Origin: Salinicola endophyticus
Lineage (GTDB): Bacteria; Pseudomonadota; Gammaproteobacteria; Pseudomonadales; Halomonadaceae
Length of the DNA: 64,000 bases
Assembly: GCF_003206575.1 (NCBI RefSeq)
Contig: NZ_PZJO01000006.1
Coordinates: forward strand, 1-64,000
Direction of reading: 5' to 3'
Within the stretch, counting starts at the first letter, position 1. Each line of letters begins with the position of its first letter. This document shows, in pieces, positions 11,751 to 19,295 of this stretch. The notes beneath the pieces are model-generated. The model had not been told where the DNA came from, did not search any database, and worked only from the letters and a program-made list of their open reading frames with translations. The translations under genes were made by a program, and so were the position numbers.

Positions 11751-12593
11751 TCACTTGCGCGAGGGCGGGCGCAGGTCGTAATCGAAGTACTGGTGCATCA
11801 GCTCGACGAAGGTGCCATCGGCGTAGACGCTATCCAGCGCCTGGTCGAAGGCCGCGGCCAGGGCCTTGTCCCGCGGGCGCACGGCGATGGCATTACCGCG
11901 GCCGAAGATCGACTCCGGTTGATCGATGCGCGGGCCCACCTGCACGTACTGGCTGTCCGGCTTGCCGAGTTCCAGCGCGTCCAGCGCCACCGGATAGTTG
12001 AGGAAGGCCAGATCGAGCCGTTGGGCTTCCAGGTCCAGGGCCACATCCGCTGCAGTGGCGTAGCGCTGGATATGGAGCTTGTCGGCATAGCGTTCGGTGA
12101 TGTAGCTATCCTGGGTGGTTCCGCGCTGGACGCCGACGCTCAGCCCCTTCAGCGAGGCGGGGTCGTCGAGATCGATCGTCTCGCCGCGGCGCGCCACCCA
12201 TACCTTGGGCGACATCGCATAGGGGCGGGTAAATCGCACCTGGCGCTCCCGCGCCGGGGTGATGCGCATCGACGACATGATGGCGTCGTACTTGCGCGCG
12301 AGCAGGCCAGGGATGATGCCATCCCAGCCCTGGACCACCCACTCGCAGTCGAGCTTGGCACGCTGGCACAGGATGTTGCCGAGATCGATCTCGAAGCCCT
12401 CTAGTTCACCGGCGGCGTTGCGATACTCGAACGGCGGATAGGGTACATCGACGGCGATGCGCACGTGCTGCCCGGCTTCGGTCTGGGTGTCGGCGCTGGC
12501 GAGGGGGGCGGTGAATAGTTGCGCGCCGAACAGAGCCACGGCGGAGAACGCAAGACAAGCCAGCTCGCGAGGGGCGGAGAAACGTGGTGTCAC
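11751..12593 (-). CDS. Amino-acid ABC transporter substrate-binding protein (family 3)
   Basis: A 280-residue periplasmic binding protein of the polar/basic amino-acid class (HisJ/ArgT-like). A signal peptide runs to about residue 34 (ending PLASADT). The mature protein opens with RIAVDVPYPPFEYRN and contains GFEIDLGNILCQRAKLDCEWV, the MSSMRITPARERQVRFTRPY signature of family 3, and the hinge region GVQRGTTQDSY. The ligand is probably lysine, arginine, histidine or a relative. No permease or ATPase gene is adjacent, so it is an orphan that must work with a transporter encoded elsewhere. A long untranslated region without genes lies upstream. Confidence 0.9.
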   Translation of the reverse strand: MTPRFSAPRELACLAFSAVALFGAQLFTAPLASADTQTEAGQHVRIAVDVPYPPFEYRNAAGELEGFEIDLGNILCQRAKLDCEWVVQGWDGIIPGLLARKYDAIMSSMRITPARERQVRFTRPYAMSPKVWVARRGETIDLDDPASLKGLSVGVQRGTTQDSYITERYADKLHIQRYATAADVALDLEAQRLDLAFLNYPVALDALELGKPDSQYVQVGPRIDQPESIFGRGNAIAVRPRDKALAAAFDQALDSVYADGTFVELMHQYFDYDLRPPSRK

Positions 12594-13030
12594 GGAGAGA
12601 TCCTTGAAGTTGTGAGGTTGTTATCGGTGCTGAACGATTGTTGTTGGTGCGGGCGGCATGCGCCCCACCCGGACAGCGTGCCGCATGCGGCACGCGATGG
12701 GAAGGCGGACACTGCCTCGGGCGTATTCCGCGAATCCGCGAGCAACGCCGCCACCTGTCGGATGGCCAAACCCGGTACGAGATCGACCTGAAAAGTCGCA
12801 CGCCTTTCGAGTCGGTATTCGAATATCACGTAAATACAACACGTTGTCCATGGGGCAGGTGTGGCACGCAAAACGTGTGAAGAGGGGCGCGGGGTGTACA
12901 TTCACATCAAGAAAGATGGCCGGTGGGGGGCTCCCGCTTGGGTTGGCGTTGTTCTTGACGTGACGGTTGGTTACTGTCGGGCAACGGCCGTACTCAAGAG
13001 GGCGCTACGACCGTGATTCACGCGCAAGGG
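12594..13030. other. Intergenic region with a 20-bp perfect palindrome
   Basis: No gene is recognised in this stretch. It should hold the promoter of the binding-protein gene on the minus strand. A perfect palindrome GCGTGCCGCATGCGGCACGC lies at 12676-12695, about 85 bp upstream of that gene's ATG, and could be a regulator site. Several short open frames on both strands lack family resemblance and ribosome sites. Confidence 0.5.
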
Positions 13031-13095
13031 ACTACTGCATGGATGGCAGCCGGCCATCACTGCATGCACAGGTAGGGGCGGTAGCGTCGCAGGAT
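13031..13095. repeat. Dispersed repeat C, copy 1
   Basis: About 65 bp beginning TACTGCATGGATGGCA and ending with GGTAGGGGCGGTAGCGT plus a short tail. The same sequence with a few changes recurs at 22072-22135, beside the cassette island. It is not part of any recognisable gene. Confidence 0.7.
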
Positions 13096-13177
13096 GCCTT
13101 GCTTGAGCTTTGACCCCGCGGGCTTCGGGTCTTCCGGTGCGCTCATGTCTGACGGTTCTATTCGAGAAGACGCTGTG

Positions 13178-13720
13178 ATGACACTGAAAGATCATTTTGG
13201 GTTGCTGGCTTCCTACAATCAGTGGATGAACGCGAAGGTTTATGAGGCTGCGGGCCTTCTCTCTGCCACCGATTTAGCCAGGGATCGAGGGGCCTTTTTC
13301 GGCTCCCTTCTGAAAACGCTGAATCATCTCCTCGTTGCTGACACCATCTGGCTCAAGCGGTTTGCTGAACATCCCGCCTGCTCGATCTCGTTACGCGAGG
13401 TGATTGATCTGCCACAGCCGACCGGTCTGGATCAGATGGTCTTTGACGACCTCGATCGGCTGGCCGAGCGCCGAGTTTGGTTGGACCAGAAGATCATCGG
13501 TTGGATAGCCGGCTTGTCTGGCGATGATCTGGAACTCATTCTCACTTATCGCAATAGCAAAGGGATGACTTTCCACAAGCGGTATTCGAGCCTGGTTCTT
13601 CATTTTTTCAATCATCAAACCCACCATCGCGGCCAGGCATCTACCTTGTTGTCACAGGCCGGCAAGGAGGTGGGTGTCACTGATCTGCTGGCGCTGATTC
13701 CGGATGAAAATCATGTCTGA
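13178..13720 (+). CDS. DinB-family protein
   Basis: A 180-residue four-helix-bundle protein of the DinB/YfiT metal-binding superfamily. The three expected histidine positions are visible: LNHLLVADTIW in helix 2, and FFNHQTHHRGQ, the strongest family hallmark, in helix 4. Members are thiol transferases or related metal-dependent enzymes; the cofactor and substrate here are unknown. I chose the ATG at 13178 (MTLKDHFG), which has a weak GAGAAG site; an ATG at 13145 would add 11 residues. GC content is lower than in the flanking housekeeping genes, as for the next two genes, which suggests acquired DNA. Confidence 0.87.
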   Translation: MTLKDHFGLLASYNQWMNAKVYEAAGLLSATDLARDRGAFFGSLLKTLNHLLVADTIWLKRFAEHPACSISLREVIDLPQPTGLDQMVFDDLDRLAERRVWLDQKIIGWIAGLSGDDLELILTYRNSKGMTFHKRYSSLVLHFFNHQTHHRGQASTLLSQAGKEVGVTDLLALIPDENHV

Positions 13721-13814
13721 TCAGCCGCCGCTGCCGGTCAATGTTTTCATGGCTGCACGGCCTCGAGATTGCCGCAAGGCCGTGCATTATTTTTTGGTCG
13801 CTAGGGTCTCTTAG

Positions 13815-14717
13815 ATGAAGTCAATATTCGACAGTGTGCCTTCGGACTTTCGGCTTTTAGCGATACTGGTGACCATCATCAGTATTGCGGCTCTGGTGAA
13901 CTGGGCGGTAATTGCGATCATCAATCGACTGGAATCATCCATGTTGGCCACCGCCTCTGTCGACAAGACCGCACTCAATTTCGCCAAGCGTCTCATCTCT
14001 GTCGTGATCTATGGCGTCGGCATTGGCGCATGCCTGACACGCATCCCCGAACTCGATATCGTGGGGCATTCACTGCTGACGGGTGCCGGTATTCTCACGC
14101 TGGTCGGTGGTCTGGCATCGCAGCAAGTGCTTGGGAATATTGTCAGCGGTTTCATGATCGTCTTCTTCCGCCCGTTCCGGATCGGTGATCGCATCACCGT
14201 CTCTGGCAATTACACCGGAACCGTCGAAGACATCACGCTACGAGAAACCATTCTCCGAGATGCCGAGAATAATCGAATCATTATTCCGAATTCACAGATC
14301 AGCAGTGAAGTGGTGGTCAATGCCAACCATACCGACAATAAAATCTGCAAGATCATCGAGGTGGGCGTCGGCTACTCATCGGACCTGGAGCAGGCAATGG
14401 AGATGATGCAAGACGAAATCGTCAAGCATCCGCTGATCATTGACCAGCGCACAGCAGAGCAGATACGAGATAACACCCCGATCGTCCCGGTGCGAGTCAC
14501 GGCGCTCGGTGACTCTTCCATCACGCTCAGAGCCTGGGCCTGGGCAGATAGCCCTGCAAACGGCTTCGTGTTGCAGTGCGACAGCTACGCCAATGTAAAA
14601 CGCCGCTTCGATGAGGCCGGCATTGAGATTCCCTTCCCCCAGCGAACGATCTCGTTTGCCGGTGGTTTGCGAGTCTACCCGCCTGCCGAAGACGTAAATG
14701 AAAAGAAGGCTCGCTAA
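13815..14717 (+). CDS. MscS-family mechanosensitive channel
   Basis: A 300-residue inner-membrane channel of the small-conductance mechanosensitive family. Hydrophobic helices are at about residues 15-36 and 57-77. The pore helix follows (GAGILTLVGGLASQQVLGNIVSGFMIVFFRP, about residues 92-122) and is glycine/alanine patterned as in MscS TM3. A beta domain comes next with the conserved RPFRIGDRITVSG and TLRETILRDAENNRIIIPNSQI, and a C-terminal alpha/beta vestibule. Such channels release solutes on hypo-osmotic shock, which suits an organism living with changing salinity. It lies 94 bp after the DinB gene on the same strand. Confidence 0.93.
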   Translation: MKSIFDSVPSDFRLLAILVTIISIAALVNWAVIAIINRLESSMLATASVDKTALNFAKRLISVVIYGVGIGACLTRIPELDIVGHSLLTGAGILTLVGGLASQQVLGNIVSGFMIVFFRPFRIGDRITVSGNYTGTVEDITLRETILRDAENNRIIIPNSQISSEVVVNANHTDNKICKIIEVGVGYSSDLEQAMEMMQDEIVKHPLIIDQRTAEQIRDNTPIVPVRVTALGDSSITLRAWAWADSPANGFVLQCDSYANVKRRFDEAGIEIPFPQRTISFAGGLRVYPPAEDVNEKKAR

Positions 14718-14869
14718 GCCGGATATGACGACGTCTTGCAACAGCGGGAAGACAGAGATAGGTACCCATGCTATCGGGTGTGGTCAGTCTGGCCGAGACA
14801 GTCAGAAATTTTCCGAGTACTGGTCTCCACGCGTCGTGGTGCCAACAATGATATCGCTAGGAGTGTATC

Positions 14870-15355
14870 GTGTTTGAGGTGGTGAGAGCTGTTTTTCCTG
14901 ATGACCTGCAGGATGTGCTTGATCTCTACCGTGAGTATGTGAACAGCACCTCCGTCGATCTTTCTTTTCAGGGTAATGACCAGGAGTTTAGCCGACTGCC
15001 TGAAAAGTATGGCGGCGACGAATCAAAGATTTTTCTGCTGAAAAAAGATGGCGAACCGGTCGGGTGTGCGGCATTTCGGAAGCTGAGTGATACCACCTGC
15101 GAAATGAAGCGAGTGTATATCCGTCCAAACGCCCGCGGGAGTCATCAGGGGGCTCATCTGATTGACAGGGTTTTGCAAGAGGCCGTGATTAGTGGATACA
15201 AGAAGATATGTTTGGATGTTCTGCCAGAGTTCAAGGCGGCCCTGAAGCTATACCGTTCATATGGGTTCGTTGAGCATCCTCCCGTCACGCACAATCCCGT
15301 TCCAGGCACACACTTCCTGGGCTTGAATTTAGAAGACTATAAACAGAGGCTGTAG
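14870..15355 (+). CDS. GNAT-family N-acetyltransferase
   Basis: A 161-residue acetyl-CoA-dependent acetyltransferase. The acetyl-CoA binding region reads MKRVYIRPNARGSHQGAHL (motif A; the usual R/Q-x-x-G-x-G/A is RGSHQGA), followed by KICLDVLPEFKAALKLYRSYGF (motif B). The start is GTG at 14870 with AGGAG 8 bases upstream. The substrate is unknown. It belongs to the lower-GC segment from 13 to 15.4 kb. Confidence 0.87.
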   Translation: MFEVVRAVFPDDLQDVLDLYREYVNSTSVDLSFQGNDQEFSRLPEKYGGDESKIFLLKKDGEPVGCAAFRKLSDTTCEMKRVYIRPNARGSHQGAHLIDRVLQEAVISGYKKICLDVLPEFKAALKLYRSYGFVEHPPVTHNPVPGTHFLGLNLEDYKQRL

Positions 15356-15560
15356 AGTCTCTGCAGTGCCTTGGATGATGTATCAGTTTCTCACGGAGCG
15401 CGTATCAATCTCTCACAAGAGTGTGACGAGAAAAAGATAAGTAGGAACGGATGGTCAAGAGGGCTTTTAACATCAATGCCATAGCTAACGGTGAGGAGGT
15501 GGGTGAGTAAGCCAGACACTCCTGCATCCATCATCACTGCCAATCTTGCCTATCGTGACA
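15356..15560. other. Intergenic region without recognised gene
   Basis: No convincing coding sequence, RNA gene or repeat is seen here. A short plus-strand frame from 15491 has a good GAGGAGG site but runs through the terminator at 15561 and into the antisense of the MarR gene, so it was not called. Confidence 0.4.
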
Positions 15561-15600
15561 AGCCCCGAGTCAGACCACTGACTCGGGGCTTTTTGGTTTT
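15561..15600 (+). terminator. Rho-independent terminator
   Basis: A 13-bp stem AGCCCCGAGTCAG/CTGACTCGGGGCT with loop ACCA is followed by TTTTGGTTTT. It is almost the same hairpin, with the same ACCA loop, as the terminator after dabA at 21844. Confidence 0.88.
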
Positions 15601-15718
15601 CGTGGCGTGGTGTTCCTCTAGTTGCCGCGCCATATCGGCTTTCGGCCGGTTGGGATTCTCGATCGCTGGCGCGATCCTGATGTGGGCCTACGCCATCTGG
15701 GGGGCATCTAAAGCTTCG

Positions 15719-16162
15719 TCAGCGGTCAATCGCGCCGGAGATGCGCTCGAGCACAGACAGTGTTGTCTCGAGTTCCGCCTGGGTGATGCCTGCAGAGCAT
15801 GTCTTGGCCCAGCCCGACTGCTTGTCGTACAGCTTTGAATAGACCGTTTTCCCGAGGTCCGAGAGGCTGATCAGTTTTGCGCGTTTATGCCCCGGATTGT
15901 CTTGGAATAACAGAAGGTTATCCTTTTGCATGGCGTCCACGAGCCGCTGTACGGCTTGTCTTGTCAGCCCCATGCTGCCGGCGATCTGCGGCACGGTTTG
16001 TGGTTCACCCGCCAAGGAAAGGGCTCCCAGGATCTTCCATCGGGCACTGGTGATGCCATATTCCGACCCCATACGGTCGCCCTCACTGACGAGGAGCCCG
16101 CCCAGCTTGAAGACTTCGAGAACAATCTCGGTGAACACCGGGCCTTTCTGAGCGTCGCTCAT
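15719..16162 (-). CDS. MarR-family transcriptional regulator
   Basis: A 147-residue winged-helix repressor. The recognition region reads TVPQIAGSMGLTRQAVQRLVDAM, followed by the wing KDNLLLFQDNPGHKRAKLISLSD. The ATG at 16162 is preceded by AGAGGA; the frame is open further upstream, but that part overlaps the divergent control region. It is transcribed away from a small membrane-protein gene. The 100 bp between them carry two copies of TGACAACATGTT, probably its own operator. It likely controls itself and the divergent gene; the effector is unknown. Confidence 0.9.
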   Translation of the reverse strand: MSDAQKGPVFTEIVLEVFKLGGLLVSEGDRMGSEYGITSARWKILGALSLAGEPQTVPQIAGSMGLTRQAVQRLVDAMQKDNLLLFQDNPGHKRAKLISLSDLGKTVYSKLYDKQSGWAKTCSAGITQAELETTLSVLERISGAIDR

Positions 16163-16181
16163 CGGCGATTCCTCTGGCGAA

Positions 16182-16236
16182 TTGACAACATGTTGACAAC
16201 CTCGGTTGTCGCTCGCATGATGACAACATGTTACCA
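16182..16236. promoter_or_regulatory. Probable MarR operator: two TGACAACATGTT boxes
   Basis: TTGACAACATGTTGACAA (16182-16199) and TGACAACATGTTACCA (16221-16236) repeat the same box, 38 bp apart and centred on AACATGTT. Between them, GACAACC and GGTTGTC form an inverted repeat. The position between divergent marR and membrane-protein genes fits an autoregulatory site. Confidence 0.65.
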
Positions 16237-16261
16237 ACTTGCCCCGCCGGAGGAAACCAGA

Positions 16262-16717
16262 ATGCTCATGCTCCATCGACTGGCAGCCACCCTCGCCATC
16301 TTGTGCATTGCCACGTTCTTCTCGTCGACGATTCTCGTCGAGCTGTTCGGTACGTCAGCATCCATCGCGACCGTCAAAAGCCTCATCGTGTGGCCAGGCT
16401 TGTGGGTGCTGGTGCCCTCCATTGCCTTGACCGGCGGTAGCGGTTTTGCCTTGGCGAAATCCAGAAGTGGGAAGCTCGTACGACGCAAGAAGATGAGAAT
16501 GCCCTTTATTGCCATCAATGGCTTATTGGTGCTCATTCCCTGCGCCGTGTTCCTGGATCGCTGGGCATCCGCAGGCGCGTTCGATACGGCTTTCTACCTG
16601 GTGCAAGGCGCTGAATTGCTGGCCGGTGCGACCAATCTCGTCTTGATGGGCATGAACATGCGAGACGGTTTCAAGATGAGCGGTAGGTTTAGACGTTCAA
16701 CGTTGGCGAACCGTTAG
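16262..16717 (+). CDS. Small membrane protein divergent from MarR regulator
   Basis: A 151-residue protein with four predicted membrane helices (about residues 8-28, 38-58, 80-97 and 112-130) and a basic loop KSRSGKLVRRKKMRM between helices 2 and 3. I do not recognise a named family with confidence. GGAGG precedes the ATG. It is divergent from the MarR gene across the TGACAACATGTT boxes, so it is probably the regulator's main target; MarR-controlled membrane proteins often deal with toxic small molecules. The 3' end overlaps the convergent LysR gene by 4 bp. Confidence 0.75.
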   Translation: MLMLHRLAATLAILCIATFFSSTILVELFGTSASIATVKSLIVWPGLWVLVPSIALTGGSGFALAKSRSGKLVRRKKMRMPFIAINGLLVLIPCAVFLDRWASAGAFDTAFYLVQGAELLAGATNLVLMGMNMRDGFKMSGRFRRSTLANR

Positions 16718-17613
16718 GCCATATCCCCCAGTGGCCCGGCCAGCAGCTCCGAGACCACTCCCGGCATGAACTCCCGCGGCAGGGTGATGGCGTAGAAGTT
16801 CTCGAAGACGTTGGGGAGCTGCTCCAGGCGCGTCAGGCGCCCCTGCTGCAGCTCGTCCTTGACCACCACCTCCGGCAGCACGCTCAGCGCACCGCTATCA
16901 CGGGCCAGAAGACGCAGCATGGCCATGTCGTCGGCTTCGGCGAGAATCGTCGGCCGGTACTGGTAGAGACTGCAGTGGCCGTCGAAGGCGCGGCGAATCT
17001 CGTGGTGCTCACCGGGCAGCACCCAGCGGCTGTGTTCGAAGCCGTTAGGGAAGGGCTTGCCGGGGGAGGCGCCGGGGGGGCCGATGATCGAGAGCGGCTG
17101 GCGTGCCAGTAGCTGGCTCTGCCAGGCGGCGGCCTGCGAATGAGACGACGGCAGTTGGGTGTTGGTGAGCACTATGTCGAGTTCGTGGCGGGCCAGGCCA
17201 TCGAGCAGATCAGCCATGCCGCGGGCGTGCAGGCTGAAGTGCACCCGCTGTGTCGGCTGGTGGAGCAGGGGGGCGACGAAGCTCTCGATGAAGTTACGCG
17301 ACATGGTGGAGAGAGTGCCGATGCGCAGGCGCTGATACTCGGGCTCGATACCGCGGCCAATCAGCGACTCCAGCTCCTCGCCCTTGGTGAAGATCACCTC
17401 GGCATAGTTGAACACCCGGCGGCCCGCCTCGGTCAGCACCAGGGCGCGGTTGCGGCGCTCGAACAGCGGCTTGTCCATCCGTTCTTCCAGCTTGCGGATC
17501 TGCGCCGAGAGCGCGCTCTGGGAGAGGTGCAGCGAGTCCGCCACCTGGGTCAGCTTGCCTTCCCGGGCCACGCGCCAGAAGTAGTAGAGGTGATGATAGT
17601 TGAGGCGGCTCAT
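16714..17613 (-). CDS. LysR-family regulator (NhaR-like), divergent from dabBA
   Basis: A 299-residue LysR-type activator. The helix-turn-helix is at about residues 18-40 (GKLTQVADSLHLSQSALSAQIRKLEERM), followed by an effector-binding domain. The start MSRLNYHHLYYFWRVAREG is typical of the NhaR subgroup. It is transcribed divergently from dabB with 101 bp between start codons. That gap is AT-rich and has a TTAAT-N9-ATTAA inverted repeat that could be its site. It is likely the regulator of the inorganic-carbon pump, perhaps sensing sodium, pH or bicarbonate. The regulatory link is inferred from position. Confidence 0.9.
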   Translation of the reverse strand: MSRLNYHHLYYFWRVAREGKLTQVADSLHLSQSALSAQIRKLEERMDKPLFERRNRALVLTEAGRRVFNYAEVIFTKGEELESLIGRGIEPEYQRLRIGTLSTMSRNFIESFVAPLLHQPTQRVHFSLHARGMADLLDGLARHELDIVLTNTQLPSSHSQAAAWQSQLLARQPLSIIGPPGASPGKPFPNGFEHSRWVLPGEHHEIRRAFDGHCSLYQYRPTILAEADDMAMLRLLARDSGALSVLPEVVVKDELQQGRLTRLEQLPNVFENFYAITLPREFMPGVVSELLAGPLGDMA

Positions 17614-17714
17614 TTTCGTTCTCTTTTATAGAGCAATTCATCAATTAATATCTATTTTAATTAAAAAACGGCTCGCCGGATACTGCACGCTCCCTGGATC
17701 AGCGGAGCCTACTC

Positions 17715-19295
17715 ATGCACGGCAACGAGCCATTTTTCACCCTTCTGTTCACCCTGGTGCCGCTCATCCTGGCGCTGGGGGCCGTGGTCAGCGCTCGCGG
17801 CGCCACCGCGCGGGCCTGGCGCATCGGCCAGGTCACCACCAGCGCCAGTGTGATGCTGGCAGCCGCGCTACTGGCGCTGGGGCTGGTACATGGCCTGCCA
17901 GCGCTGGCCGGCTGGTGGCAGAGCGGCGTGCTGCAACTGAGCATGCTGGCGCTGGCCAACTTCATCGCCTTCGTGGTGGTGCGCTACAGCGCGACCTATC
18001 TGCAGGGCGAGCCACGCCAGCGGCGCTTCGTCGCGCTCGTTCAGGCGCTCTTCGCCGCGGTCAGCGTGGCGGTGCTCAGCGATTATCTGCCGCTGTTCCT
18101 GCTCGCCTGGCTGGGCATCAGCCTGGCCATGCACCAGCTGCTGATGTTCTACCCCGATCGCCCCCGCGCGGCCCTGGCGGCGCACAAGAAGTTCCTCTTC
18201 GCCCGCGCCGCCGAGCTCTGCGCCGTGGCTGCCTTTGTCATCCTCTACCTGGAGCACGATAGCGCGCGGATCAGCGTCATCACCGCCGCCTATGCCGTGC
18301 CCGGCCATGCCCTGAGCCTCGCCGACCAGGCCGCGGCCTGCCTGATCGGGCTGGCGGCGCTGATCAAGTGCGCCCAGCTACCGCTGCACGGCTGGCTGAT
18401 CCAGGTGGTCGAGGCGCCGACCCCGGTGTCGGCGACGCTGCACGGCGGGGTGATCAACCTCGGTGGCTACCTGCTGCTGCTGTTCTCGCCGCTGCTGCTG
18501 CAGTCGGCCCCGGCCCAGGCGCTGGTGCTGGCGGTGGCTGGCGTCAGCAGCGTGTTGGCGGCACTGGTGATGATGACCCGCGTCAGCGTCAAGGTGCGCC
18601 TGGCCTGGTCGACCAGCGCCCAGATGGGTCTGATGCTGGTCGAGATCGCCCTCGGGCTGACCGAACTGGCGCTACTGCACCTGCTCGCCCACTCCTGCTA
18701 CAAGGCCTACGCCTTCCTCAGTTCCGGCGAGGCGGTGGCCGAGGATCTGCTGCGCCGCCAGGCCCCCGCCCGCAGCCCCTCTCCGGGCCAGTGGCTCGCG
18801 GCCTTCCTGATCAGCGCCGCGCTGGTGAGCGGCGTGGTGGTGCTGGCGCGCAGCCTCAGTACATCGCCTGCCTTCGCCGCCTATAGCCCCTGGGTGCTGG
18901 TCACCCTGGCTCTGACCGTGATGCTGGCTGAGCGCCGCAGCGAACGCAGTGCGGACGCCCTCGGCAGCTTCCTCGGCCTGGCCGTGCTGGTGGTGCTCGC
19001 CTATGTCGGCCTCAAGACGCTGTTCGTCACGCTGCTCCCCGCCACCGGGCACAGTGTCTCGCCCTGGGCAGACCTGTGGGTGAGCGTGCTGTTCGTGCTG
19101 CTCTTCGCCGGTTACTGGCTGCAGCGCCATGGGCTGCACTACCGCGCCTCGCAGACGCTCAACCGCTACTGCTACGCCGGCTTCTACCTCGACGAATGGG
19201 TCACCCGTAACACCCTCAAGCTCTGGCCCCACGCGCTGCCCGGCCGGATTCAGGCCAAGCAGCATCACACCGTCTCTCGCGGGAGTTTCCAATGA
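17715..19295 (+). CDS. dabB: Inorganic carbon transporter subunit DabB (NuoL-like membrane protein)
   Basis: A 526-residue membrane protein related to the NuoL/MrpA proton-channel subunits, with about 13-14 hydrophobic helices. The central antiporter-like core is visible: GLAALIKCAQLPLHGWLIQ, then EAPTPVSATLHGGVINLGGYLLL, then the ARVSVKVRLAWSTSAQMG-type segment (TRVSVKVRLAWSTSAQMG) and LLAHSCYKAYAFLSSG. In DAB systems this subunit is proposed to couple cation flow to the carbonic-anhydrase-like DabA. GGAG lies 8 bases before the ATG. Its stop overlaps the dabA start, so the two are coupled. The gene pair has the order used in known DAB operons. Confidence 0.93.
   Translation: MHGNEPFFTLLFTLVPLILALGAVVSARGATARAWRIGQVTTSASVMLAAALLALGLVHGLPALAGWWQSGVLQLSMLALANFIAFVVVRYSATYLQGEPRQRRFVALVQALFAAVSVAVLSDYLPLFLLAWLGISLAMHQLLMFYPDRPRAALAAHKKFLFARAAELCAVAAFVILYLEHDSARISVITAAYAVPGHALSLADQAAACLIGLAALIKCAQLPLHGWLIQVVEAPTPVSATLHGGVINLGGYLLLLFSPLLLQSAPAQALVLAVAGVSSVLAALVMMTRVSVKVRLAWSTSAQMGLMLVEIALGLTELALLHLLAHSCYKAYAFLSSGEAVAEDLLRRQAPARSPSPGQWLAAFLISAALVSGVVVLARSLSTSPAFAAYSPWVLVTLALTVMLAERRSERSADALGSFLGLAVLVVLAYVGLKTLFVTLLPATGHSVSPWADLWVSVLFVLLFAGYWLQRHGLHYRASQTLNRYCYAGFYLDEWVTRNTLKLWPHALPGRIQAKQHHTVSRGSFQ

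Noticed and set aside
12621-12905. Two or three overlapping short frames in the gap before the DinB gene
   Set aside because: None has a ribosome site, a family motif or consistent codon bias, and they overlap on both strands.
15491-15838. Plus-strand frame of 115 codons with a good GAGGAGG site
   Set aside because: It runs through a strong terminator and into the antisense strand of the MarR gene; the middle looks hydrophobic only by chance.
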